Shown here one piece after another: positions 52,317 to 60,759 of a DNA stretch of 64,000 nt. Source of the DNA: Pseudomonas knackmussii B13. Lineage in GTDB: Bacteria; Pseudomonadota; Gammaproteobacteria; Pseudomonadales; Pseudomonadaceae. Every line of letters begins with the position of its first letter. Position 1 is the first letter of the stretch. A program made the translations under genes and the position numbers. The stretch lies in the NCBI RefSeq assembly GCF_000689415.1, contig NZ_HG322950.1:5029501-5093500 (forward strand). Direction: 5' to 3'. The notes beneath the pieces are model-generated. The model did not search any database. It was given only the letters and a program-made list of their open reading frames with translations, and was not told the DNA's origin.

Positions 52317-54331
52317 GGACGGATCTCCTGCAGTGCAGTCGCCTCTTCCTGGCGACGCAGCAGCAGCGCGCCCAGAAGGCGCCGCAGCTCGACCAGGTCG
52401 AGACGCCAATCGCGCTCGTCGGCCTCGCCCTCGACTGGCGGCAGGGCCGGCCACGGCGCCGGCTCGCCCGCCTCGTCGCGCAGTTGTGCAGCGTAGCTAT
52501 CCAGCCAGTCGGCCAGATGCTCCTGTTCCACGCCGGAGAAGTCGCTGCGCTGCGCCACGAGCAGCGCCCGGTGGCGTTGCAGGCGAACGCTCAGCCAGTG
52601 GACTTCCTTTGCCGAGGACAGCAGGGTCTGGCACAGCAGGGTCAGCTCCTCGTGCTCGCTCTGCTGCCAACCAGGCTCCAGGGCGACCCGTGCGAGCATG
52701 GCCTCGCAATCGCTCAAGCGGCTCCAGCCACGCAAGCTCAGCGCGTGTACACGCGTGGCATCGGTACCGGGGGGCAGGCGCAACAAATCAGCGATGTGGT
52801 GGAAGATTTCGGCCAAGCGGCGCAGCAGCGCTTCGCCCTCGCGCTCGGGCCAGAGCAGGCCGTGCACCAGCGTGCTGACCAGTACACCGAGCAGGACACC
52901 CACCAGGCGGTCGCGGATTTCGCTGAGGTCGGTGGTCGGCCCGAACTGTTCGAGCAGCGCCAGGGCGAAGCAGAACATGATCTGCAGCCCGGCGTAGTTG
53001 ATGCGCTCGGACCCAGCCGCCACCCAGGCTCCCAGGCCGATCACCGGCAAGCTCATGGCAAGCAGGCCGACGATGCCGTCGATGCGCGGAATGACGAAGA
53101 CGATGCAGAACAGCGCCAGCGCGCTGCCCACCAGGCAACCGCCGATGCGCAGCAGGCCCTTCTGGGTCGAAGCGCCCAGGCTGGGCAAGGCGACGATCAC
53201 GCAGGTCAGCATCACCGTGTGGATGCCCGGCCAGTCCACCGCGTTGTAGAAGACATAGCAGAGCATGGAAGCCAACCACGTCTTGAACGCGAATAGCAGG
53301 TAATTGGGATTGCTGAAGGCGTCGCTGACCAGCAAGGGCTCCTTGGCCGTCGCGCCGCTCGCCGGTGGCGGCTCGTCGGCACGGGTGAGCACACGCAACG
53401 CATCGCGCATTTCCTCCAGCGCCGGCGCGCCCAGTGAACGCGCCACTGCCGTGCTATGCAGAACAGGCAAAACCAACCGGGCCCCGCCCTCCAGGCTTGC
53501 GCTCAGTGCTGCGCAATCTTCGCGCAGCACTTCCAGCGCCTCGCCGTCATCGACTGGCGCCGCCTGCAAGGCGCTGGCGGCATAGAGACGCGAGACGCAG
53601 GTGATCAATGCCAGTTGCCGGGGCTCTTCGGCGCGATAGTCGGCATCGCGCATGCAGGCGAACCGGAGCAGCTTGTGCAGGCTGAGCGTGCCCTGCTGTA
53701 CCTGCGCGGGTGTGATGTTCGCGTCGGCCGGCCGCCCGGCCGCGAGCGCGGCGAGGCGCGCATCGACCTGCGCCAACTGCCGGCGCATGGCCGCGCGCAA
53801 TTGCGCCTGGGGCTCCTGCGGCAGCAGCAGGGTGTTCACCACCAGGGTCACCAGGATCGGATAGATGATCGCCATCCACACCCACAGGCAGGCGCGCAGC
53901 AGCAGCTCCGGCTGCTGGATCAGGTCAACCAGGCTCTGCACGTAGATGATGACGATGGCCACCAGGAAGAACAGCGGCCCCAGCCGCGTGGCGCGCAGGA
54001 AGAACATGGCGGCGAAGAACAGCACGCTGGCACAGAGGATGCGCAATAGCGGATAGCCGTAGGTGAACTTGAGCAGCAGGATCGCGAGGCCGACGGCCAG
54101 CGTGGTGCTGACGATGAACAGGATGCCGACCATCCGCGTCAGCACCACGTTGCTCTGGCCGACGAAGAACACCGCGATCAGCGACAGCGCCAGCAACGGC
54201 ACCTCCAGGCTGACCGAAATGACGATCACCAGCGTACAGGCCACCAGGTTGCGCAGCAGCGCGTTACCGCGTCCGGGGAAGTCCGCGAGCTCGGCGACGA
54301 GGAAGCGCCACAGGCGCTCCAGCCCGTTCAT
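52313..54331 (-). CDS. mdtO: FUSC-family inner membrane transporter, MdtO/AaeB type
   Basis: 672 residues. Two sets of membrane helices (about 25-160 and 340-500) each followed by a cytoplasmic helical region, the FUSC/AaeB layout. Start MNGLERLWRFLVAELADFPGRGNALLRNLVACTLVIVISVSLEVPLLALS. The second half includes YVFYNAVDWPGIHTVMLTCVIVALPSLGASTQKGLLRIGG, a recognisable family block. Related to the aromatic acid exporter AaeB and the sulfa/puromycin-linked MdtO. ATGA overlaps with mdtN and mdtP. Confidence 0.87.
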   Translation of the reverse strand: MNGLERLWRFLVAELADFPGRGNALLRNLVACTLVIVISVSLEVPLLALSLIAVFFVGQSNVVLTRMVGILFIVSTTLAVGLAILLLKFTYGYPLLRILCASVLFFAAMFFLRATRLGPLFFLVAIVIIYVQSLVDLIQQPELLLRACLWVWMAIIYPILVTLVVNTLLLPQEPQAQLRAAMRRQLAQVDARLAALAAGRPADANITPAQVQQGTLSLHKLLRFACMRDADYRAEEPRQLALITCVSRLYAASALQAAPVDDGEALEVLREDCAALSASLEGGARLVLPVLHSTAVARSLGAPALEEMRDALRVLTRADEPPPASGATAKEPLLVSDAFSNPNYLLFAFKTWLASMLCYVFYNAVDWPGIHTVMLTCVIVALPSLGASTQKGLLRIGGCLVGSALALFCIVFVIPRIDGIVGLLAMSLPVIGLGAWVAAGSERINYAGLQIMFCFALALLEQFGPTTDLSEIRDRLVGVLLGVLVSTLVHGLLWPEREGEALLRRLAEIFHHIADLLRLPPGTDATRVHALSLRGWSRLSDCEAMLARVALEPGWQQSEHEELTLLCQTLLSSAKEVHWLSVRLQRHRALLVAQRSDFSGVEQEHLADWLDSYAAQLRDEAGEPAPWPALPPVEGEADERDWRLDLVELRRLLGALLLRRQEEATALQEIRP

Positions 54332-55377
54332 TTTTGCGCTTCCGCCGCGCTGCCGGCGTGGATGATCGCCACAGCCGAGGCGCCGATGCGGAACAACTGC
54401 TCGTCCGGCTTCTCGACGCGGATGCGCACGGGGAAGCGCTGCGCCACCCGCACCCAGTTGATGGTCCGCGCTACGCGCGGCAATCCGCCGACCTGGGCGC
54501 CGCCGTCGTCGGGAAAGACGCCGAAGCCGATGGAGTCGACCGTGCCCTCGAACTTCCGCCCGCTGTAACCCAACAGGTACAGCGTGCTGCGGCTGCCGGC
54601 CTGGATGCCGTCCAGCTCGGTCTCGCGGAAATTCGCCACCACGTACCAGCGTCGCGTGTCGATCAGGCTGAACAGCGGGTGCCCGGCGGCGGCGAACTGA
54701 CCATCGGAAGTGGTCAGGCCGACTACCCGACCATCGAAGGGCGCACTGACCACGCAATGTTCAAGGTTCAATTCGGCGCGGGAAATCTCGGCCTGCAGCA
54801 CCGCACGCTTGGCCACCAGCGCATCGACTCCGCTGACGGCAGCGGCCGCCTGCTTGGCCTGCAACAGCGCGGCATTCAGTTCAGCCTGGGCGCTCTTGGC
54901 GGCGGTGCGCGCCTGGTCCACCTGCTCCTCGGAGACATAGCCCTGTTTGAGTAGCGGCTCCGTACGCCGCAGGGTATCGGCGGTCTGCGCGGCAGCAGCC
55001 TTGGCGCGCTCGACGCTGGCGTGCACCGCCTGCGAGTTGAACTGCTGGGCGTCGACCTGGCGCTGGCTGAGGATGATTTCCTTGTTCAGCGCCTCGAGCG
55101 AGGCGCGGGCCTGATCGAGGGCGTCCTGATAGGGGCGCGGGTCGATGCGCAGCAGCACGTCACCCTGCTTCACCGACTGGTTCTCGTGCACCAGCAACTC
55201 GACGATGCTGCCGCTGACCTCGGGGGTGACGTTGATGGTGTCGGCGTAGACGTAGGCGTCGTCGGTACGCGGGGCGGTGTCGAGACGCCAGATCACCCAA
55301 ATCGCCAACACCAGGGTGAGGACGAGCAGCAGCAGGACGAACAGGCGGCTCGGCAGCTTCTTCGGGGTTTCGCTCAT
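54328..55377 (-). CDS. mdtN: HlyD-family membrane fusion protein, MdtN/AaeA type
   Basis: 349 residues. One N-terminal anchor (LFVLLLLVLTLVLAIWVIW, about 12-30), then biotinyl-lipoyl halves (DAYVYADTINVTPEVSGSIVELLVHENQSVKQGDVLLRIDP and VVSAPFDGRVVGLTTSDGQFA) around a coiled-coil hairpin (about 80-180) and a beta-barrel domain ending near IHAGSAAEAQK. It bridges the inner pump MdtO and the outer duct MdtP. It begins 13 bases after ytcA. Confidence 0.9.
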   Translation of the reverse strand: MSETPKKLPSRLFVLLLLVLTLVLAIWVIWRLDTAPRTDDAYVYADTINVTPEVSGSIVELLVHENQSVKQGDVLLRIDPRPYQDALDQARASLEALNKEIILSQRQVDAQQFNSQAVHASVERAKAAAAQTADTLRRTEPLLKQGYVSEEQVDQARTAAKSAQAELNAALLQAKQAAAAVSGVDALVAKRAVLQAEISRAELNLEHCVVSAPFDGRVVGLTTSDGQFAAAGHPLFSLIDTRRWYVVANFRETELDGIQAGSRSTLYLLGYSGRKFEGTVDSIGFGVFPDDGGAQVGGLPRVARTINWVRVAQRFPVRIRVEKPDEQLFRIGASAVAIIHAGSAAEAQK

Positions 55378-55390
55378 CTTGCGGCTCCGC

Positions 55391-55666
55391 TCAGGACTGG
55401 AAGAACAGCAACCAGGCGCCGAGGGCCAGGAACGCCGTCAACAGGGGATAGGTCAGGGCGGCGGGCGCCAGCCAGGCGCCGAGGCCTCGGCGCGCCAGGA
55501 GCGCATGCAGGATCAGGCTGAGCAGTACCGCGCCGCTGATGCAAAACAGCCAGTCGGGGAAGTAGGCGCCCAGGACCGGGAGCGATGGTGCGTTAGAACA
55601 GGCGGACAACCCGGACATCGGCGCCAGCAAGGTGGTCGCCCTCACAACAGCCCCAGCGTGGCGCAT
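55391..55666 (-). CDS. ytcA: YtcA-like small lipoprotein
   Basis: 91 residues. The N-terminal region ends in a lipobox MSGLSAC, then SNAPSLPVLGAYFPDWLFC, the YtcA signature, and two membrane helices (WLFCISGAVLLSLILHALLA and ALTYPLLTAFLALGAWLLFF). In E. coli ytcA precedes mdtNOP, the same arrangement as here, which supports naming the pump. Excellent ribosome site AGGAGGG before the ATG. First gene of the four-gene operon; role in the pump unknown. Confidence 0.85.
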   Translation of the reverse strand: MRHAGAVVRATTLLAPMSGLSACSNAPSLPVLGAYFPDWLFCISGAVLLSLILHALLARRGLGAWLAPAALTYPLLTAFLALGAWLLFFQS

Positions 55667-55827
55667 GCCAGCCCTCCTGCAGGAATCGAGGCCAAGGCGC
55701 GTGGCCCGCGCCTGTGTGAACCCTGTCGACAGCAGGTTCGATGAGCGAGTTATAGCCGATGCCGGGCAAGAGCGGCGTGCGCGAAACCGAACCTGGGTTG
55801 GGCCAAATATAGAATTTCTCTTACTAG

Positions 55828-55861
55828 GCTGTCGGAAATTACAACAACCAAGGCCGACAGC
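55828..55861 (+). promoter_or_regulatory. 5'-leader inverted repeat touching the start codon of the lipoprotein gene
   Basis: GCTGTCGG (55828-55835) and CCGACAGC (55854-55861), 8-bp perfect arms. The right arm ends one base before the ATG at 55862, and the likely ribosome site (AAGG, 55850-55853) lies in the loop. A -10-like TATAGAAT at 55808-55815 would put the whole hairpin in the leader. It could tune translation or be an operator. Confidence 0.5.
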
Positions 55862-56362
55862 ATGAAGCGCTTCCTCATACCGCTGCTTACCCTGCTGCTA
55901 AACGCCTGCGCCGGCAGCGACCCGCAGCAGGTCAGCGTCTCGCCGCACGCTCACGGCACGCAAAGCACTTTCTACATCCATGCGGTGCGCACCCAGGGCC
56001 ATCGCCTGGATCTGGAGGAGCGTTTCGACACGGCCGTGCGCCATGCGCTGGAAGCCAAGGGCTATCGCTACCAGGCGAACGGCGGCGATCTGCAGGTGCT
56101 CTATGCGCTGGGCCTGGACCGCCAGACCGAGGTCATCCAGCGTCCGGTCGCGACCCAGGCTGGCGTGATCAACCAGACGCAGATCGCCGATTCCGACCGC
56201 GCGCGGCTGGTCATGCGCATCCTCGACGAGCGCAGTCAGGAAGTACTCTACGAGGCGCAGCTGAGCCGCCAGGTGCAGGACCCGAACCTGAGTCAGGCGG
56301 CTTTCGATACCGCCATCGCCAAGCTGCTGAAGGACTTTCCGGCGCACCAAGGCGCGCGCTGA
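55862..56362 (+). CDS. Lipoprotein of unknown function (possibly DUF4136-like)
   Basis: 166 residues. Signal peptide MKRFLIPLLTLLLNAC with lipobox Cys16. The mature part (FYIHAVRTQGHRLDLEERFDTAVRHALEAKGYRYQANGGDLQVLYALG ... QAAFDTAIAKLLKDFP) has the layout of DUF4136 lipoproteins: a strand, a helix pairing an F-D-x-A-V-x-x-A-L-x-x-K-G-Y motif with a D-L-x-V-x-Y strand, and a C-terminal helix. I am moderately sure of that link. Standalone, convergent with the DUF1883 gene. Confidence 0.75.
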   Translation: MKRFLIPLLTLLLNACAGSDPQQVSVSPHAHGTQSTFYIHAVRTQGHRLDLEERFDTAVRHALEAKGYRYQANGGDLQVLYALGLDRQTEVIQRPVATQAGVINQTQIADSDRARLVMRILDERSQEVLYEAQLSRQVQDPNLSQAAFDTAIAKLLKDFPAHQGAR

Positions 56363-56387
56363 GGCGCGGGCGCGGCCGAAAGGCCGG

Positions 56388-56690
56388 TCACTGGTGGTTG
56401 GACGGGGTCTTGCGGACGAACTTGATGGAGTAGCTGAAGTCCGGCTTGCGCGTGACGCTGATCGGACGGCGGCTCACGGTGTCGAGGGTGACGTTCCAGA
56501 AGCCGGTGCTGGGTACGCGGATGCGCGCGGGGAACTGGTTGAAGGCGCCGCCGTGGTAGGAGTGGCGGCCGCCGTTCTTGAAGGCGCGGAAGTTGGCGTC
56601 GTTCATCAGACGGATGTTGCACATGCGCGAGCACTCGATGACCACGAGGTCGCCCTCGTTGAGATGTTCGCGCTGGTGGATGAATTTCAT
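56388..56690 (-). CDS. DUF1883 family protein
   Basis: 100 residues, start MKFIHQREHLNEGDLVVIECSRMCNIRLMND, then YHGGAFNQFPARIRVPSTGFWNVTLDTVSRR, matching DUF1883. No signal or membrane segment. A small beta-rich fold is likely. Function unknown; in some proteins this domain is joined to TIR-type or toxin-like modules, but here it is alone. The longer upstream frame is not conserved. Confidence 0.85.
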   Translation of the reverse strand: MKFIHQREHLNEGDLVVIECSRMCNIRLMNDANFRAFKNGGRHSYHGGAFNQFPARIRVPSTGFWNVTLDTVSRRPISVTRKPDFSYSIKFVRKTPSNHQ

Positions 56691-56776
56691 GACGACGCCC
56701 GTAATGCCTGGAAAAAACGAGGCGCAAAGATAGCACGGAAGCCGACGCCGCCCCAGCGGCGCCGGCCGAACGCGCG

Positions 56777-57127
56777 TCAATCCACCGCGCGCAGGCGAAT
56801 ACCGTCGTGCTCGACCTGCTGGCCAACCTGGAAACGCGCATTGGGCGAGCGCACCGTCTGCTCGCTGCCGTCTGCGCCGCGAACGACATAGGCCGCCTGG
56901 CTCGCGCCGCTGGCCTGCTGCACGCCGCTGCCGGTCAACCAGCCGACGGCGCCACCGGCCAGTGCGCCAATCGGCCCACCCAGCGCGCCACCGAGCAATG
57001 CCCCGCTGCCAGCGCCGAACCCGCCGCCTACCGTGTTATCGGCCTTTTCGGCCACCACCTGGTCGGCCTGCGCTACCGCGCAGGACAGCATCACCAAACC
57101 CATTGCACACAGGCTCGCTACTTTCAT
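56777..57127 (-). CDS. Glycine-zipper envelope protein
   Basis: 116 residues. Signal peptide MKVASLCAMGLVMLSCAVAQA (an LSCAVA stretch is not a convincing lipobox). A glycine zipper (VGGGFGAGSGALLGGALGGPIGALAGGAVGWLTG, about 33-66) would insert in or span a membrane, as in SlyB/OmpA-like Gly-zipper proteins. The C-terminal part YVVRGADGSEQTVRSPNARFQVGQQVEHDG is a small beta domain. Probably a stress-linked envelope protein. Confidence 0.82.
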   Translation of the reverse strand: MKVASLCAMGLVMLSCAVAQADQVVAEKADNTVGGGFGAGSGALLGGALGGPIGALAGGAVGWLTGSGVQQASGASQAAYVVRGADGSEQTVRSPNARFQVGQQVEHDGIRLRAVD

Positions 57128-57221
57128 GATTCGCTCCGTTGGCGTTGAACAGTAACGAGAGCGATTCAGCAAATGTGCCAGGTGGTAAATCTTTATCTTT
57201 CAATAAGCTAGATAATCAAGA

Positions 57222-57259
57222 AGTCCTAATGACTACGCCCGTACGGAGTCATTAGGACT
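57222..57259. repeat. Perfect 13-bp inverted repeat
   Basis: AGTCCTAATGACT (57222-57234) and AGTCATTAGGACT (57247-57259) with a 12-base spacer containing CCGTACGG. It lies between two minus-strand genes, 26 bases past the DUF4345 stop. No T run on either side, AT-rich arms unlike the REP cores. Purpose unknown. Confidence 0.75.
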
Positions 57260-57284
57260 GCATGACGAGTCATTTGAACCCGCT

Positions 57285-57752
57285 TCAGAGCCCTTCGAAG
57301 TCCGCTTCGCGAATCTTCTGCGGCGGCGTCTCCTCGACCGGCTCGGGCTCCACCGGCACCTCCTTGCGACGCTCCAGCCAGTACAGGGCCAGCAGCGCCA
57401 GCACGGAAATCCCGCCGCGATAGAGCAAGCCGTAGAGGGTCGCGTCGCCCTCCAGGCCACTGCCGGAGGACCAGGCGATGAACAGCCGCGAGAGCGTCAG
57501 GGTGAGTTGGATCAGCACCACCAGGATCAGCCCAGGGCGCAGCAGCTCCACGCGGCGAACGGCGAAGAACAGGAACAGCGCCAGGGCGAACTGGTGGCCG
57601 CCGTAGAACACCTGGGCGTCGCTAACCGAGGACGGTTCCATCAGCAGCATGCCGCTGAGGTTGGCCATCTCGTACGGGCGGACCCAGTACAGAACCCCCA
57701 GTCCACACCAGACCAGGGCTTGAACCAGCAGGACGATACGGGCGAAGAGCAT
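57285..57752 (-). CDS. DUF4345 family membrane protein
   Basis: 155 residues, four hydrophobic helices (FARIVLLVQALVWCGLGVLYW, FALALFLFFAVRRV, PGLILVVLIQLTLTLSRLFI, GGISVLALLALYWL) and an acidic C-terminal tail (PVEPEPVEETPPQKIREADFEGL). The FYGGHQFALALFL and LSRLFI patterns fit DUF4345. Unknown function. Confidence 0.82.
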   Translation of the reverse strand: MLFARIVLLVQALVWCGLGVLYWVRPYEMANLSGMLLMEPSSVSDAQVFYGGHQFALALFLFFAVRRVELLRPGLILVVLIQLTLTLSRLFIAWSSGSGLEGDATLYGLLYRGGISVLALLALYWLERRKEVPVEPEPVEETPPQKIREADFEGL

Positions 57753-57923
57753 CCAGATTCTCCCGGGGCCCGAGGCCCGTGTGATGAAGGGTGGCTAAAG
57801 GACACAGACCCTCGGCGGCGAGGCGAGTTCGGCGCCGGTCGTCACATGCTGAAACAGTACCACCGCGGGCGCCGGGAACCTCGGGCGTATGCTCCGGCGG
57901 TTTCATTCTGACAGGAGATTCCG

Positions 57924-58358
57924 ATGCGCCGTTTCCTCCTTCTCGCTGCCCTCCTCGCCGGCAGCGCCCAGGCCGCCGAACCGCTGACCATCGACGTCCA
58001 CCGCGACGCCAACTGCAGTTGCTGCAAGGACTGGATCAAGCACCTTCAGGCCAATGGTTTCCAGGTCAATGATCATGTGGAAAACGACATGTCCGCGGTC
58101 AAGACACGCCTTGGCGTGCCGCACTCCATGGGCTCGTGCCATACCGGGGTGATCGACGGCAAGTTCGTCGAGGGCCATGTGCCGGCTTCCGACGTGCTCA
58201 AGCTGCGCGAGCGCAGCGACCTGGTCGGCGCAGCAACGCCGGGCATGCCAATCGGCTCGCCGGGCATGGAGATGGGCGACCGCCACGATGCCTACCAGGT
58301 GCTGGGGCTGACCAAGGACGGCAAGGCCGTGGTGCTGGCGGATTATCCACAGCGCTGA
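57924..58358 (+). CDS. DUF411 family protein (metal-binding, CxxC)
   Basis: 144 residues. Signal peptide MRRFLLLAALLAGSAQA, then ANCSCCKDWIKHLQANGF with a CxCC motif, and VPHSMGSCHTGVIDGKFVEGHVP, the DUF411 core. Met/Gly/Pro-rich segment ATPGMPIGSPGMEMGD may bind copper. Homologs are often found near copper-resistance genes, but none is seen here. Periplasmic, probably in copper handling. Confidence 0.88.
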   Translation: MRRFLLLAALLAGSAQAAEPLTIDVHRDANCSCCKDWIKHLQANGFQVNDHVENDMSAVKTRLGVPHSMGSCHTGVIDGKFVEGHVPASDVLKLRERSDLVGAATPGMPIGSPGMEMGDRHDAYQVLGLTKDGKAVVLADYPQR

Positions 58359-58366
58359 TGGCTTTT

Positions 58367-58417
58367 CTGTAGGAGCGCGCCATGCGCGCGAATCGCGGAC
58401 AAGGTCCGCTCCTACAG
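58367..58417. repeat. REP-like element
   Basis: CTGTAGGAGCG on the left and CGCTCCTACAG on the right, an 11-bp perfect inverted repeat with internal palindromic GCGCGCCATGCGCGC. Located 9 bases past the DUF411 stop, next to the bidirectional terminator. Confidence 0.85.
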
Positions 58418-58418
58418 T

Positions 58419-58458
58419 GAATGAAAAGGGGCGGCCAACTGGCCGCCCCTTTTCATTC
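58419..58458. terminator. Bidirectional terminator overlapping the alaC stop codon
   Basis: GAATGAAAAGGGGCGGCCA and its complement TGGCCGCCCCTTTTCATTC form a 19-bp perfect stem with a two-base centre, T-rich on both sides. Its right arm includes the first two bases of the alaC stop triplet. Confidence 0.92.
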
Positions 58459-59686
58459 ACTCGGCGCCTTTGCCTGAGGCCTTGGGCAATAGCCCGTCGG
58501 CGCGGAACATCGCCTTGATCCCACGCACAGCCTGGCGCAGGCGGTCGCGGTTCTCGATCAGGGCGAAGCGCACGTGGTCGTCGCCGTAGTCGCCGAAGCC
58601 GATGCCCGGCGATACCGAGACCTTGGCGTCCTGCAGCAGCTTCTTGGCGAACTCCAGCGAGCCCAGGTGCGCGTAGGGCTCGGGGATCTTCGCCCAGACG
58701 TACATCGAGGCCTTGGGGTTCTCGACCATCCAGCCCGCCTCGTGCAGGCCTTTCACCAGCACGTCGCGGCGCACCTGGTACTGCTCGGCGATGTCGCGCA
58801 CGCACTGCTGGTCGCCTTCCAGCGCGGCGATGGCCGCCACCTGCAGCGGGGTGAAGGTGCCGTAGTCGTGGTAGCTCTTGATCCGCGCCAGGGCGCTGAC
58901 CAGCTCGGGATTGCCGACCATGAAACCGATCCGCCAGCCGGCCATGTTGTAGCTCTTGGACAGGGTGAAGAACTCCACCGCGATGTCCTTGGCGCCCGGC
59001 ACCTGCATGATCGAGGGTGCCTTCCAACCGTCGAAGACGATGTCGGCGTAGGCCAGGTCGTGCACCACCAGCACGTCGTACTGCTTGGCCAGGGCCACCA
59101 CGCGCTCGAAGAAGTCCAGCTCGACGCACTGCGCGGTCGGGTTGGAGGGGAAGCCGAGGATCATCATCTTCGGCTTGGGAATGGACTCGCGGATCGCCCG
59201 TTCCAGCTCGTTGAAGAAGTCGATGCCCGGCACCAGCGGCACCGAGCGCACCTGGGCGCCGGCAATCACCGCGCCGTAGATGTGGATCGGGTAGCTGGGG
59301 TTGGGCACCAGGATGTTGTCGCCGTGGTCGAGGGTCGCCAGCATCAGGTGCGCCAGGCCTTCCTTCGAGCCGATGGTGACGATGGCTTCGCTGTCCGGGT
59401 CGATGTCCACGGCGTAGCGGTCCTTGTACCAGTGCGAGATGGCGCGGCGCAGGCGCGGGATGCCGCGCGAGGTGGAGTAGCCGTGGGTGTCTTCGCGCTG
59501 GGCGACCTGCACCAGCTTCTCGACGATGTGCGGCGGGGTCGGGCCATCGGGGTTGCCCATCGACAGGTCGATGATGTCCTCGCCACGGCGGCGCGCGGCC
59601 ATCTTCAGTTCGGCGGTGATGTTGAAGACGTAGGGCGGGAGACGGTCGATGCGCGCAAAGCGGCGAGCTGAACGGGGTTCAGTCAT
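58457..59686 (-). CDS. alaC: Alanine-type aminotransferase AlaC (class I PLP)
   Basis: 409 residues. PLP aminotransferase with MGNPDGPTPPHIV, YSTSRGIPRLR, NPSYPIHIYGAVIAGA, GFPSNPTAQC (substrate-binding loop), DLAYADIVFDGW and the Schiff-base Lys in TLSKSYNMAGWRIGFMVG. The set matches AlaC (YfdZ), which makes alanine from pyruvate with glutamate, rather than AspC or methionine-type enzymes. Other class I functions are possible. Start MTEPRSARRF; ends in the terminator hairpin. Confidence 0.9.
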   Translation of the reverse strand: MTEPRSARRFARIDRLPPYVFNITAELKMAARRRGEDIIDLSMGNPDGPTPPHIVEKLVQVAQREDTHGYSTSRGIPRLRRAISHWYKDRYAVDIDPDSEAIVTIGSKEGLAHLMLATLDHGDNILVPNPSYPIHIYGAVIAGAQVRSVPLVPGIDFFNELERAIRESIPKPKMMILGFPSNPTAQCVELDFFERVVALAKQYDVLVVHDLAYADIVFDGWKAPSIMQVPGAKDIAVEFFTLSKSYNMAGWRIGFMVGNPELVSALARIKSYHDYGTFTPLQVAAIAALEGDQQCVRDIAEQYQVRRDVLVKGLHEAGWMVENPKASMYVWAKIPEPYAHLGSLEFAKKLLQDAKVSVSPGIGFGDYGDDHVRFALIENRDRLRQAVRGIKAMFRADGLLPKASGKGAE

Positions 59687-59831
59687 GATTTCCTCGGTGA
59701 ACGTAAGCGCCCGGAACCGTCCGAGCGACGTCGGCCACTGCGGTGGCCTGGAAAGGCGCGGGGCCTTTCTTGTCGGCGAACATATCCGCCGCTAGGCTCG
59801 CTGTCGAGTTTTCCTTTCAGGCTTCGAATCC

Positions 59832-60692
59832 ATGTCACCTCTGCATTACTGGCAACTGGACGTCTTCGCCGATCGCCCGCTCAGCGGCAACGGCCTGGCG
59901 GTGTTCGCCGACGCCCGCGGTTTGTCCGACACCACGCTGCAAGCCCTGACCCAGGAGCTGCGCCAGTTCGAGACGATCTTCCTCTACCCCACCGCGCAGC
60001 TAGACACCTACGCCGCGCGCATCTTCACCATGGAGGAGGAACTGCCCTTCGCCGGTCATCCGCTGCTCGGCGCCGCGGCGCTGCTGCACCACATCCACCA
60101 GCGCGGCGAGCAGGAGCACTGGACCATCCAGTTGCCGGCCAAGCAGGTCGAACTCGATACCCGCCGCCACGGCCATGGCTTCGTCGCTCAGATGAACCAG
60201 GGCCAGGCGCAGTTCGGCGCCACCCTCGACGAGAACGGCCGGCGCTGGTTCGCCGAGGCCTTCTCGCTGCAGGTCAGCGATCTCGCCGATTACCCGGCGC
60301 AAGTGGTCAGCACCGGCCTGCCCTACCTGCTGCTGCCGGTGCGCGGGGAAGCCCTCGGGCGCATCCGCCAGCGCGCCGACCTCTCCGCCGGGCTGGCCGG
60401 CATCGGAGCGGCCTTCGTCTTCCTGGTCGATGTGGATAACCGTGAAGGCCGCACCTGGGACAGCGCCGGGCTGGTCGAGGACATCGCCACCGGCAGCGCC
60501 GCCGGCCCCGTCGCGGCTTACCTGGTGGAACTGGGCAAGGCGCGCCGCGGCGAGGCCTTCGCGCTGGCCCAGGGCCGCTTCCTCGGCCGCCCCAGCCGGC
60601 TGGAGGTCAAGGTCGGCCTCGACGGCCAGGTGCAGGTCGGCGGCAAGGTGCAGTTGCTGGCGCATGCAGAACTTCTCTGCACGCTCGGCTGA
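59832..60692 (+). CDS. PhzF-family isomerase/epimerase
   Basis: 286 residues. Diaminopimelate-epimerase-like two-lobe fold: LDVFADRPLSGNGLAVF, ETIFLYPT, TMEEELPFAGHPLLGAA and IATGSAAGPVAAYL. The conserved Glu near the start (QFETIF, E45 in PhzF numbering) is present. There is no phenazine operon around it, so it is a housekeeping paralogue of unknown substrate rather than phzF. Confidence 0.87.
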   Translation: MSPLHYWQLDVFADRPLSGNGLAVFADARGLSDTTLQALTQELRQFETIFLYPTAQLDTYAARIFTMEEELPFAGHPLLGAAALLHHIHQRGEQEHWTIQLPAKQVELDTRRHGHGFVAQMNQGQAQFGATLDENGRRWFAEAFSLQVSDLADYPAQVVSTGLPYLLLPVRGEALGRIRQRADLSAGLAGIGAAFVFLVDVDNREGRTWDSAGLVEDIATGSAAGPVAAYLVELGKARRGEAFALAQGRFLGRPSRLEVKVGLDGQVQVGGKVQLLAHAELLCTLG

Positions 60693-60759
60693 CGGCCGGC
60701 CTGGCGAGGCGCCACTGCGCCGACGACACTGATTCGACGAGTTCGCAGGAGAAGACGCC

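Noticed and set aside
59832..60692. phzF as part of phenazine biosynthesis
   Set aside because: No other phenazine gene is near; the family is large and mostly of unknown substrate.
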